52,384 bases of DNA from Planctomycetaceae bacterium. Lineage in GTDB: Bacteria; Planctomycetota; Planctomycetia; Pirellulales; Pirellulaceae. Position numbers and translations under genes: made by a program. Shown piece after piece: positions 43,016 through 51,494 of the stretch. The stretch spans positions 1 through 52,384 of the forward strand of contig SKKK01000238.1 in assembly GCA_007121535.1 (NCBI GenBank). Reading direction: 5' to 3'. Position 1 is the stretch's first letter. The number at the start of each line of letters is the position of its first letter. Under the pieces are notes generated by a model that did not search any database, had not been told where the DNA came from, and worked only from the letters and a program-made list of their open reading frames with translations.

Positions 43016-44332
43016 ATGCTAACCGACCTACATGTCGAGAATTTTCGTGTTTTTGACCAGGAGGTGCATCTGCGTCTGCGTCCCATTACGGTCTTGATCG
43101 GCCGTAATAGCGCTGGTAAGTCGTCGATCTTGAAGTTCTTGCTGATGCTGCAACAGTCACTGGGAGCGAACGAGGGCGAATTTCTTGCGCCGGAGGGAGA
43201 CCGGGTTCATCTGGGGGCGTTCGCCGACCTGCGAAATAGTGTTCGAAAGCGACGAAAACTGCGATTTCAGCTCCGTTTCAGGACGACTGATTTACCATCT
43301 CGACCTGAACGGGCGATGCTGGATGCCGTGAAAAGCCAGACGCCGACAACAGATCCGATCACCAATAAGACAGAACTTCGAATCACGGTCGAGGATCTTC
43401 GCAACCAGACAATGATCGAACGAGAAGAAGCTGACTACACGATCGACACGACCGTTTCCTACAGCGCAAAAATTGGGCAAAAGGGGTCCCATTCGGTAAA
43501 GGCACGGATGGGCGATGATGTGCTATTTCACCAGTTTACTGAAAATTTGCAAACAGCCCAATTTCTCCAATTTCCAATACAAGCCAACGACCCAGTAAAG
43601 AGTTTGAAAGGATTTTGGACGGATCGATTCCTCATGCCCGTACGCCGAGAGATTAGTTCTTGGCGACACTTGTCGCCGATTCGCGAAGAATCGCAACGTG
43701 CCATTGTCACGTCTAGCCCCCCGCAAGACAGCGTTGGACAAATGGGCGAATATGCAATGCCTCATCTGCAAAGAATCTATAACGCCAAAGGAACTGAAGC
43801 AGACTTCGTCTTTCGCCACATGAGCGAAGTCGCCGGCGTCAGTTCCATCCGATTCGAATCATCAATGAAGGGTTATTTGGCGCACGCGCAAGGCACGAAC
43901 AGACTGACGAATGCCGAGTCCTATTTGTCGGACTTCGGGTTTGGCGTGAGTCAATGTCTACCCATCTTCGTCCAAGGGGTTTTGATGCGCGAAAATCAAT
44001 TACTGATGGTGGAACAACCCGAGGCACAGTTGCACCCCACGGCGCAGCTTGAGATGGGCTCGTTTTTCGCGGAGTTGTGGTCAGAACGAAAGGTTATGTC
44101 CTTGATCGAAACGCACAGCTCGCAGATCGTGCTGCGCCTGCGGCGGCTGGTCGCCAATGGGAGTCTCTCGCCCAATGACGTATCCCTAGCCTACATTCAT
44201 GTCTCCGACGATGGCATGCCGGCGATCAAGAACTTGGACATCAATGATGCGGGGAATTTGGAGAAAGGTTTGCCCATGGAGTTCTTCGGGGCGGACATCA
44301 CTGAGGGGCTTCACTTAAGGGCAAAAAAATGA
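43016..44332 (+). CDS. AAA ATPase (AAA_15/AAA_21, DUF3696-like) nested in the R-M locus
   Basis: A 438-residue ABC-like AAA ATPase of the OLD/RecF group. It has strand LTDLHVENFRVF, Walker A GRNSAGKSS (residues 29-37), a long insert (60-300), a signature-like FGFGVSQ (307-313), Walker B LLMVEQPEAQLHP (329-341), then ETHSSQIVLRLRRL as the D-loop/switch region and a C-terminal LPMEFFGADITEGL that resembles the DUF3696 tail. Such ATPases usually act with a nuclease in phage defence. Here the partner is the PIN gene whose ATG overlaps this stop (ATGA). Base composition is visibly lower in GC than the flanks, so the module was likely acquired. Confidence 0.87.
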   Translation: MLTDLHVENFRVFDQEVHLRLRPITVLIGRNSAGKSSILKFLLMLQQSLGANEGEFLAPEGDRVHLGAFADLRNSVRKRRKLRFQLRFRTTDLPSRPERAMLDAVKSQTPTTDPITNKTELRITVEDLRNQTMIEREEADYTIDTTVSYSAKIGQKGSHSVKARMGDDVLFHQFTENLQTAQFLQFPIQANDPVKSLKGFWTDRFLMPVRREISSWRHLSPIREESQRAIVTSSPPQDSVGQMGEYAMPHLQRIYNAKGTEADFVFRHMSEVAGVSSIRFESSMKGYLAHAQGTNRLTNAESYLSDFGFGVSQCLPIFVQGVLMRENQLLMVEQPEAQLHPTAQLEMGSFFAELWSERKVMSLIETHSSQIVLRLRRLVANGSLSPNDVSLAYIHVSDDGMPAIKNLDINDAGNLEKGLPMEFFGADITEGLHLRAKK

Positions 44333-44886
44333 ATCAACCCTTCGAGAGTGCCGTTGCCATCGATACCAATATCTTTCTTCATCTCTTCCATCGTGGAAAT
44401 GATGCGGATGCTGTGAATGTGAATGCAGATTCCCACATCGACAACTTGCTGGATGCAATGCAAGCGGCGTCTGTTGTCCCCATTCTGGATAGTCAAAACA
44501 AGATTGGTAGCGAATACCTTGCCTACTTGCATTCGATTATGAAAGAGGAAGATGAGATGGACACGAAGCGGCTTATCTTAAAATACTGGATTATCGATGC
44601 CGATCCGGCGGTTGTTCAATTTGATACCAACTCCGAACTCTATAAGCGGATCAAGAAGGTTATCCATGAAAGGGACGAGGCCGTGGACCGAGCTTTTGTT
44701 TTCGTAGCATTCTCCCGCGGTACGGTCCTCATAACAAACGACAGAAGGCACATCCTGTTCGGGCCAAATGGCGAGAGAAACACTAGTACATACAATCGAC
44801 GTACCCGATTGATGAAGGAGACAAAAAAGAGCCGTACGAAGGGCGGCGAAATTCTCTCTTCAATGGAGGCTCACGAACGAATGTGA
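44329..44886 (+). CDS. PIN-domain nuclease partner of the nested ATPase
   Basis: A 185-residue protein with the PIN fold. The acidic residues of the family are visible: Asp 12 in AIDTNIFLHLF, Glu 62 in IGSEYLAYL, Asp 120 in EAVDRAFVFVA, and Asp 138 in VLITNDRRHI. PIN domains are metal-dependent RNases. The last 35 residues are basic and may be a nucleic-acid-binding tail. Its start overlaps the stop of the ATPase gene (ATGA), which implies translational coupling. The pair is probably a toxic effector (PIN) controlled by the ATPase. It could also be a type VII-like toxin alone, but the coupling and setting favour the two-gene unit. Confidence 0.8.
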   Translation: MNQPFESAVAIDTNIFLHLFHRGNDADAVNVNADSHIDNLLDAMQAASVVPILDSQNKIGSEYLAYLHSIMKEEDEMDTKRLILKYWIIDADPAVVQFDTNSELYKRIKKVIHERDEAVDRAFVFVAFSRGTVLITNDRRHILFGPNGERNTSTYNRRTRLMKETKKSRTKGGEILSSMEAHERM

Positions 44887-44893
44887 GTTGAAA

Positions 44894-47710
44894 ATGCCTA
44901 AACGAAAATACCGACTCGGCGCAGGCGACTTGATTATCAACACTCCTTTCGCGGAACCGTCGAAGTATTGGAGCTACGACCGAAAACACATGATCTTCAC
45001 GCAGGTCGAAGGCCGCCGTCCGGCCGGGTACATCGTAGCAACGCCCGGCTCCCAGGGTTTCAACGATCCCGGCCAGTTTGTCGAACTGGGATTGGTAAAC
45101 GAGATACGCTCGCGAGTGAAAATCTGGCGTGAGGCAAATTGGCCCGGCGCAACAGGCATCACGCGACGACTGCTGGAACATTGGCACGATCCGCACCAGC
45201 GCGAAGGAATGCGTTTCTTCTTCTGCCAGTTGGAAGCCATCGAAACACTGATTTGGCTGACGGAAGCGCCAGCCGGTCAGAAACAGGGAATTGACATTCC
45301 TGGTGACGGCGGTGCCTTTCCCCGCTGGTGCTCCAAGATGGCGACGGGCAGCGGTAAGACGATCGTCATGGCGATGCTCGTGGCTTGGGAGACTCTGAAC
45401 AAGGCAACGTACACGGCAGACCCGCGGTTTTCGAACTTCGTTCTGATCATTGCGCCGGGTTTGACTGTGAAGAACCGATTGGCTGTCCTCGTTCCTGATT
45501 CGCCGGGGAACTACTTCGATTTGTTCCAGATCGTGCCGCCGGCATTGTACGACAAATTGCGACAGGCAAAGGTCGTGATTCATAACTGGCACAAACTGGG
45601 TTGGGATACCGATGAACAGATCGCCCGCCGTCGAAGTGTGGATAAGCGGGGGGCCAAGAGTGACGAAGCCTACGCACGCGAGGTCTTGGGGGAAATAGCG
45701 TCCGCTCGCAATCTGATTGTGATCAATGACGAAGCTCATCATGCCTGGCGCGTGCCTATGGGTTCGAAGATCAGCGGAGTCGCCAAAGATGATCTGGACG
45801 TGGCGACGAAATGGATCGATGGATTGGACCGGATTCACCGGACGCGTGGTGTGATGCAGTGTTTCGATTTTTCCGCGACGCCGTTTGCCCCGTCCGGGAA
45901 GAAGAGCGGCGAAGATGCTTTGTTCGGCTGGATCACCAGCGACTTCGGCTTGAACGATGCCATTGAGTCCGGATTGATCAAGACGCCGCGAGTCGTTGTG
46001 CGAGACAACGGGCGTCTGGATGCGGCGTACAAGAGCCGGTTCTATCACCTATACCGCGACGCGGACGTCCAGGACGACTTCAACCGCAAAGCACTCCCGC
46101 ACGAACCGCTTCCCGACATCGTCACCCAAGCGTACACGTTGCTCGGGCAGGACTGGCTCGAAACTCGCAAGGACTGGGAGCGTGTAGGACACCCGGTTCC
46201 GCCGGTGTTGATCACGGTCGCCAACCGAACCGAAACGGCAGCGAGGATCAAATACGCGTTCGATCACGAGAGGATTCACATTCCCGAGTTGTGCGTTGCC
46301 GATCAGACGCTGCACATCGATTCCAGCGTATTGAACAAAGCAGAGTCGCAAGAGCGGGCTGTGCCGCTTGCGACGCGCGTCGTTGACGACGATGACGAGG
46401 GGCCTGTGAGATTACTGACGAAACAACAGCAAGCAGAGTGGTTACGGCAACAGGTCGATACGGTGGGGAAACCCGGAAAACCGGGCGAGCGAATCCAAAA
46501 CGTCATTTCGGTTGGCATGTTGTCCGAAGGTTGGGATGCCAAGACAGTGACACACATCATGGGTCTGCGCGCTTTTTCGAGCCAATTGTTGTGCGAGCAG
46601 GTGGTGGGCCGGGGGCTGCGTCGAACTTCGTATGACATCAATCCGGAAACGGGAAAATTCGAACCCGAGTATGTCAACATCTTTGGCATCCCGTTCACCT
46701 TCTTGCCGCATGAAGAAGGAGACGCCACGCCGCCGCCGCCACCAAAGCCAAAGACGCTAATCGAACCACTGCGTGACCGTGAGAGCGAATTCGGGATTTC
46801 CTGGCCCAATGTGGTCCGTATCGAACATGTGTACTCTCCGGTGTTGCGACTCGATCTGGCAAAGATCCCAGTCTTGGAATTGAATCCGCTGGACACACCG
46901 ACTCATGCGGAACTCGCGGCAATTCTCGAGGGCAAGCCGAACATGGAGTCGCTGTCGAAGATTGAGCTGATCGAGCTCGGCAAACGCCATCGTCTGCAGA
47001 CGGTTGCCTTCAAAATGGCGCGCGATGTGTTCGAGCAGATGCAACCGACTTGGAAGGGGACGCAAGATGCATTGCTCTCCCAGGTGATTCGTTTGGTCGA
47101 AAAAGTGCTTAATTCGGATAGAATTCAATCGAGGGGACGAGATCAGGGCGAAGACGGCCTCAGACGGCGAGTCTTGTTGATTCTGAATATGAATCGAATC
47201 GTACAACACATCTGGGAGGCGATTCGATTCGAGAATACAAGTCGTCTCGAGCCCGTGTTTGATAGACATCGGCCGCTGCTTAGTACCGCAGACATGCGCC
47301 CCTGGTTTACCGCTCGACCTTGCGAGTACACCAAACGATCGCACATCAATTGTGCCGTTTTCGATTCCACTTGGGAAGCTTCAGAAGCGTATCAATTGGA
47401 CAATTCGGAGCTGGTGGCAAGCTGGGTCAAGAACGAACATCTAGGCTTCGAGATTCTGTACGTGTACCGTGGGGCCGTGCGAAAGTACCGCCCGGACTTC
47501 TTGGTTCGGCTGAACTGTGGGACGAAACTGATTGTCGAGGTGAAGGGGCAAGATTCTGACGAAACTCGCGTGAAACTACGTTTCCTGAATGAGTGGGTAC
47601 AGGCGATCAATGAAACAAACAGGTTCGGCTTATGGAAATGGATTGTTATCTCAGATCCGGCGGAATTTGAAACCCATCTGACGGCGTTGACACTCAATTT
47701 GAAAAGCTAA
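44894..47710 (+). CDS. Type III restriction endonuclease (Res)
   Basis: A 938-residue protein with an SF2 helicase core and a C-terminal nuclease. Visible motifs are Walker A MATGSGKTIVM (about residue 149), DEAH in IVINDEAHHAW (about 278), motif III QCFDFSATPFAP, and the C-terminal helicase motifs VGMLSEGWDAKTVTHIMGL and CEQVVGRGLRR. Near the end is KYRPDFLVRLNCGTKLIVEVKGQD, the PD-(D/E)XK active site (Asp about 866, Glu-Val-Lys about 882). It would translocate or slide from a Mod site and cut DNA. The ATG at 44894 lies 7 bp after the PIN stop; a TTG at 44888 is a possible alternative. No mutation is seen, so the system looks intact. Confidence 0.92.
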   Translation: MPKRKYRLGAGDLIINTPFAEPSKYWSYDRKHMIFTQVEGRRPAGYIVATPGSQGFNDPGQFVELGLVNEIRSRVKIWREANWPGATGITRRLLEHWHDPHQREGMRFFFCQLEAIETLIWLTEAPAGQKQGIDIPGDGGAFPRWCSKMATGSGKTIVMAMLVAWETLNKATYTADPRFSNFVLIIAPGLTVKNRLAVLVPDSPGNYFDLFQIVPPALYDKLRQAKVVIHNWHKLGWDTDEQIARRRSVDKRGAKSDEAYAREVLGEIASARNLIVINDEAHHAWRVPMGSKISGVAKDDLDVATKWIDGLDRIHRTRGVMQCFDFSATPFAPSGKKSGEDALFGWITSDFGLNDAIESGLIKTPRVVVRDNGRLDAAYKSRFYHLYRDADVQDDFNRKALPHEPLPDIVTQAYTLLGQDWLETRKDWERVGHPVPPVLITVANRTETAARIKYAFDHERIHIPELCVADQTLHIDSSVLNKAESQERAVPLATRVVDDDDEGPVRLLTKQQQAEWLRQQVDTVGKPGKPGERIQNVISVGMLSEGWDAKTVTHIMGLRAFSSQLLCEQVVGRGLRRTSYDINPETGKFEPEYVNIFGIPFTFLPHEEGDATPPPPPKPKTLIEPLRDRESEFGISWPNVVRIEHVYSPVLRLDLAKIPVLELNPLDTPTHAELAAILEGKPNMESLSKIELIELGKRHRLQTVAFKMARDVFEQMQPTWKGTQDALLSQVIRLVEKVLNSDRIQSRGRDQGEDGLRRRVLLILNMNRIVQHIWEAIRFENTSRLEPVFDRHRPLLSTADMRPWFTARPCEYTKRSHINCAVFDSTWEASEAYQLDNSELVASWVKNEHLGFEILYVYRGAVRKYRPDFLVRLNCGTKLIVEVKGQDSDETRVKLRFLNEWVQAINETNRFGLWKWIVISDPAEFETHLTALTLNLKS

Positions 47711-47770
47711 TTTACCCGGTGTGATTTGGGCTTTCGGCAAAGCAGCATGGGGGGGCCTGGTGTCAGCGTC

Positions 47771-47990
47771 CCGGGGTCAGACCTTGTTTTTCGTTTTCAT
47801 GCTGTCCAACTCGCCGGCGAGCGGGCTGTCGATCGTTTCGACGGAAACGGTGATCGCCGCGTTAGCCGCGTATTACGGGGTCTCGCTGCCCATGATTCAA
47901 GCGCGGCGACGCGCCTGACACCTGACACGTTGTTTCACAGCCGCCACGTAAAGGGTTTGACAAAAACGAAAAACGAGGTCTGACCCCCGG
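47771..47990. repeat. Inverted-repeat-flanked remnant, possibly of a RAYT-type element
   Basis: Arms at 47771-47797 (CCGGGGTCAGACCTTGTTTT) and 47962-47990 (its inverse, with ACGAAAAACGAGGTCTGACC) match over about 25 bp with two or three differences. The 160 bp between them encodes a fragment STETVIAALAAYYGVSLPMIQARRRA, which resembles the DnaA-C-like helix-turn-helix tail seen on some REP-associated transposases. No transposase catalytic domain remains. It immediately follows res and may mark the right edge of the acquired island. Confidence 0.5.
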
Positions 47991-48045
47991 ATTGCCCCCC
48001 GGATTCCGACGGGAAGGCTGCCTGGGTTGCGGGCGTCGGGCCGCG

Positions 48046-49146
48046 CTAGGTGAGCAGGGCGGCTTCGATGGCCAAGCCGGGGCCGAAGGCGAGCATGACG
48101 CACGGGCGAGATGCCTGCTGAGCTTGAAGACGCTCCAAGATGAACAGGATGGTCGGCGAGGACATGTTGCCAAACGCGGATAACACCTCGCGGGAAACGG
48201 CCAACTGCGGCGGAGCCAGCGGCAAGGATTGCGCACAGGCTTGCAGGATCCGCGGACCGCCGGGATGGACGGCCCAGGAACCGATGTCCTCGATCGTCCG
48301 TCCATGCCGGCTCAACCAGCCCGCCAGCCACGGGCGCAGATGGCGGCGGATCGCGTCTGGAACGCGCGGCGAAAGCGTCATCGCGAAACCGTGATCGCCA
48401 ATCCGCCAACTCATCAAATCGCTGGTCCGATCGATCACGATCGACGCTTGGTCGACCAGATTCCAGGCCACGTCTCCCGGCGACGCATCGGTTTGGCGGC
48501 AGACGGCGGCGGCAGCACCGTCGGCGAACAAGGCGTTGGCCACGATCGCCTCGGGGTCCTGCCAGCCGTATTGATGGTGCAGGCTGCACAATTCCAAGGC
48601 GCAGACCAGTACACAAGCTCGCCGGTCCGCTTCGGCAAACGCTTTGGCCACCCGCAACGCGTTCATCGCACCGTGACAGCCCATGAAGCCGACGTGGGTC
48701 CGCGACGTGCCGGGGGACAACGGCAACCGGGTGATCAATTCGATGTCGAAGCCCGGCGCGCTGAACCCGCTGCACGAGACGCTCACCAGATGCGTCACCG
48801 CGTTGAACGGGATCCCCGCCTGGTGCAAGGCGGCGCTGGCGGCTCGGCAAGCCAGTCCGGCCGCGTCCGCTTCATAGCGTTGCATCCGGGCGGCCGTCGT
48901 CGGTCCCCGGTCCTGCGGATCACGCGCCGGCGAGTAGAAATCCTGGCTCGCCGCATCGCCATCGGTGGGCTGCGTCAACACCACGCTGTGCCGAGACCGT
49001 ACACCGGACCGCCGATACAGCGCAGTGATCAATCGTTGCTGTTCGGGCTCCGGCGGGCAGACCACCATCGCTTTCGCCACCGCCGCCTGCTGATCGACGG
49101 AACGTTCGGGAACTGCGGTGCCGATGCCGCAAAGCTTCAGTGTCAT
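48046..49146 (-). CDS. Type III polyketide synthase (chalcone-synthase-like)
   Basis: A 366-residue thiolase-fold enzyme that condenses acyl-CoA starters with malonyl-CoA. The catalytic triad is visible: Cys 157 in GFMGCHGAMNAL, His 294 in SWAVHPGGPRI, Asn 327 in LSAFGNMSSPTILF. The C-terminal GPGLAIEAALL matches the conserved GFGPGL motif. The ATG at 49146 gives a full-length protein starting LKLCGIGTAVPE. It is the last of three minus-strand genes: methyltransferase, FAD oxidoreductase, PKS, joined by overlaps. The likely product is a methylated or oxidised alkylresorcinol, pyrone or quinone; the exact compound is unknown. Confidence 0.9.
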   Translation of the reverse strand: MTLKLCGIGTAVPERSVDQQAAVAKAMVVCPPEPEQQRLITALYRRSGVRSRHSVVLTQPTDGDAASQDFYSPARDPQDRGPTTAARMQRYEADAAGLACRAASAALHQAGIPFNAVTHLVSVSCSGFSAPGFDIELITRLPLSPGTSRTHVGFMGCHGAMNALRVAKAFAEADRRACVLVCALELCSLHHQYGWQDPEAIVANALFADGAAAAVCRQTDASPGDVAWNLVDQASIVIDRTSDLMSWRIGDHGFAMTLSPRVPDAIRRHLRPWLAGWLSRHGRTIEDIGSWAVHPGGPRILQACAQSLPLAPPQLAVSREVLSAFGNMSSPTILFILERLQAQQASRPCVMLAFGPGLAIEAALLT

Positions 49147-50465
49147 CAAAATCGCTCCAGTTGTTGGACCAATGGCCGGGCCAAGCCAGGCAGCGTGGAC
49201 AAGCCCGCCCAGGCGGTCGAAGCTGCCCAAGGATGCTTGAGAACAGCGGTCAGCATGCGGCAAAAACGTTGACGCCGCCGGATCAGACGATCGTAACGCT
49301 GATGCCAGAGCGTCACAAGACGTTGCTCCCACGCCGTGCAGGCCTGTTCGGCCAGCGGCGCGACCGCGGTCGCGGCGGTCAACGCCCACGCAATCCCCTC
49401 GCCGGTGAACGGTTCGACATAGCCGGCGGCGTCGCCCAAAACGAACAAACGCCAATCGGCCAGTTTGTCCGTGCGGCGAGTCAGCGGCGGCGTACCCTGC
49501 CAGGTTGGTGATTCGACGGTGGGGACGGGTCGTTGGGCTTGCTGCAGGATCGTTGCGATGGCAGTCTCCGGTCCGCCGCACCGGCGCAGGAAGCGGCCGT
49601 CGATCGCCGCCGCGACGTTCAGTCGATCATGCTCGACTCGCACCACGCCGACGTAGCCGGTGCAGCCGACCGCCATGTAGATCGTTCCCGGCTCGTAATC
49701 GTTCGTGCTTGCGGTCGCGACGGTCCCGAGTCCGATTCGCGATCGCTGTGCGACGCGGCTCTCGAAGGCAGGCAACTGCCTCAGGCTGCTGTGGCTCAGC
49801 CCGTCGGCAACCAGCACGACGCGCGCGGCGATCTCCGTCGCATCGCGACCTCGCGTGCGCAACGCGACCTGGCGGAAACTCGCGGCAGGATCGGCGAATG
49901 CAGGAACCACGGTCGCCGACGTTTCCGACCGAAACACGGCTCCCGCCGCGACGGCCGCGTCGACCAAAGCCGCATCAAACGCTCGCCGACTGATGGCGAC
50001 GCCGCCCGAGAGCGGAACGGCCACACGCCGCGAGCCGCGGCAGATCTGCAACCCGTCAAGAGGCACGCCGCCGTGCCCGCGCGCAACGTGTCCCAGTCCC
50101 AGCAGCTCCAGTTGCGCCACGGCCCGGGCACCGACACATCCCCCGCAGACCTTGTCCCGCGGAAATACGCTGCGTTCGACCAGCAGGGTGCGGAGCCCCC
50201 GCGATGCCAATTGGTGCGCGGCCAGCGATCCGGCCGGACCGGCACCGACGATCACCGCATCCCAAGGTCGTTCCGATGCGCCTCCCGTGGCGTCGCGCCC
50301 CGTCGCGCAATGCCGTGAAGGATTCTCGTAGCCGAATTCGCCAGAATTCGGTTGTTCTTGAACATTCCGAATTCTGGCGAATTCGGCTACCTTCTGCTTG
50401 CCTGTACCTTTTCGGGGCAGAGAATCCTTCACGGTGTTGCCCGTCACGCTCACGATCGCCTCCAT
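49146..50465 (-). CDS. FAD-dependent oxidoreductase of the geranylgeranyl-reductase/monooxygenase type, with a repeat in its 5' end
   Basis: A 439-residue flavoprotein. The FAD motif VIVGAGPAGSLAAHQLASRGLRTLLVER begins near residue 70, with VFPRDKVCGGCV after it and a second FAD site FVLGDAAGYVEPFTGEGI, as in geranylgeranyl-reductase and aromatic hydroxylase families. The frame opens at an ATG at 50465 that overlaps the methyltransferase stop, but residues 11-51 are encoded by a 122-bp palindromic repeat (50313-50434). The repeat stays in frame and has no stop codon. Without it, the N-terminus would run MEAIVSVTGN straight into ATGGASERPWDAV. An internal GTG start just before IVGAG is possible. 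It probably tailors the PKS product. Confidence 0.85.
   Translation of the reverse strand: MEAIVSVTGNTVKDSLPRKGTGKQKVAEFARIRNVQEQPNSGEFGYENPSRHCATGRDATGGASERPWDAVIVGAGPAGSLAAHQLASRGLRTLLVERSVFPRDKVCGGCVGARAVAQLELLGLGHVARGHGGVPLDGLQICRGSRRVAVPLSGGVAISRRAFDAALVDAAVAAGAVFRSETSATVVPAFADPAASFRQVALRTRGRDATEIAARVVLVADGLSHSSLRQLPAFESRVAQRSRIGLGTVATASTNDYEPGTIYMAVGCTGYVGVVRVEHDRLNVAAAIDGRFLRRCGGPETAIATILQQAQRPVPTVESPTWQGTPPLTRRTDKLADWRLFVLGDAAGYVEPFTGEGIAWALTAATAVAPLAEQACTAWEQRLVTLWHQRYDRLIRRRQRFCRMLTAVLKHPWAASTAWAGLSTLPGLARPLVQQLERF
50313..50434. repeat. Large palindromic repeat inside the oxidoreductase gene
   Basis: Outer arms CCGTGAAGGATTCTC (50313-50327) and GAGAATCCTTCACGG (50420-50434) pair perfectly over 15 bp. 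Inner arms at 50328-50351 and 50367-50390 pair perfectly over 24 bp (GTAGCCGAATTCGCC... and its inverse). A 15-base loop and an asymmetric GC/A-rich stretch complete it. The inner sequence is the dispersed family also found at 36016 and, diverged, at 7020. Confidence 0.85.
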
Positions 50466-51163
50466 TGCAGCACGAGGCGTTGCGGCCAGTGCCGAGACAG
50501 CCGGACATCGTCAAGCTCCGCTTGAGCCGCCAGTGCCAATACCTCGCGGGGCGTGTACGCCGCTCGCACCGATCGTGGCCCGTCGACTCGCACGATCGGC
50601 GAACGCGACAGCAGATGGCAGCCGATCCACGTCAGCACCAGACCCAGCCGGCTGCGAAGCAGGTCCTCCACCAGCACGACTTGCCGTGCCGCCGCGGCCA
50701 TCCTTCCAAGCAGGGCGACGGCGTCCGCTTCGTCCAAGTGATGCAGAAACAGCGTGCACAATACGATGTCAAAGGACCGAGTCAACGGCTCGTGCAGAAC
50801 GTCTTTCGCGAAGAAGTTGATATCCGACACACCGGCCGCTTCGGCTCGCTGGGCAGCGTAATGCAGCGCTGCGGGGCGCAGATCGCACCCGCCCAGTTGC
50901 AGGGGAAAACCGACCGCTCGAGCCCGCCGCGCAAGCTGCACCAGCACGTCACCTCCACCGCAAGCGACATCCAACACGCTCAGCGGCGCCGGCGCCTGGC
51001 GCCGCGCAACCTGCCGCACCACTTTCCAGAGCGGACCGACCGTGCAGCGGACTCGGTGGAGCGAACTGAGACCCGACAGCGCGTGATGATGTTCCGCCTC
51101 GTCCAGCCCGGGCTGATCCATCCATTCCGGCTCGCGGCGGCGCGGCATCGGACAACACATCAT
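50450..51163 (-). CDS. Class I SAM-dependent methyltransferase of the PKS cluster
   Basis: About 237 residues with a class I methyltransferase fold. The SAM-binding motif I is SVLDVACGGGDVLVQLARR, followed by motif II GGCDLRPAALHYA and motif IV FDIVLCTLFLHHL. The N-terminus carries RRREPEWMDQPGLD, a segment I associate with methyltransferases encoded next to type III PKS genes. The start is taken as the first of two adjacent ATGs at 51163, with AGGA about eleven bases upstream; a start at 51148 is possible. Its stop overlaps the start of the oxidoreductase. It likely O- or C-methylates the polyketide. Confidence 0.82.
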   Translation of the reverse strand: MMCCPMPRRREPEWMDQPGLDEAEHHHALSGLSSLHRVRCTVGPLWKVVRQVARRQAPAPLSVLDVACGGGDVLVQLARRARAVGFPLQLGGCDLRPAALHYAAQRAEAAGVSDINFFAKDVLHEPLTRSFDIVLCTLFLHHLDEADAVALLGRMAAAARQVVLVEDLLRSRLGLVLTWIGCHLLSRSPIVRVDGPRSVRAAYTPREVLALAAQAELDDVRLSRHWPQRLVLQWRRS

Positions 51164-51334
51164 GTTTGCGAGAATCCTGAAAGCGAAACGGAGATCCTTG
51201 AGCCGGCTGCGCCCCATTTCCGGCAACGCAACGAACGAGCACAAACAGGCGTTATAAACCCGTGCCGGTTGGATTGCAACCATCCCGACGTTTTCGGGTC
51301 CATCCCCGTTTCTGCGGACAAGTGGTGGCTTGCC

Positions 51335-51470
51335 ACCCCCACCGGTCATTTATCGGTGAAGGGAGGTTTGGAAGGCCACCCTGAATTCCCCCCTTTCCTT
51401 GCCCCCCCACCGGTCTTGCACCGGTGGAGGGAGGTTTGGAAACCAGAGCCGCCCACCCTGAACTTTCGTT
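51335..51470. repeat. Tandem pair of imperfect direct repeats
   Basis: Two copies of a unit of about 60 bp: ACCGGTC-ATTT-ATCGGTGAAGG then GGAGGTTTGGAA, then CCACCCTGAA-TTC at 51335-51388, and the same order with CACCGGTGGA at 51403-51468. Each copy contains a small ACCGGT/ACCGGTG hairpin. No coding sense is seen. It lies between the PKS cluster and the GC-rich gene at the right edge. Confidence 0.6.
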
Positions 51471-51494
51471 CCCTTGGCGCGGGGGAACGGCCGG

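Noticed and set aside
43016-44886. PARIS, RloA/RloB or retron system
   Set aside because: The ATPase is of the same broad class as AriA/RloA, but the partner is a PIN protein and not a TOPRIM DUF4435 or RloB protein, and no reverse transcriptase is present.
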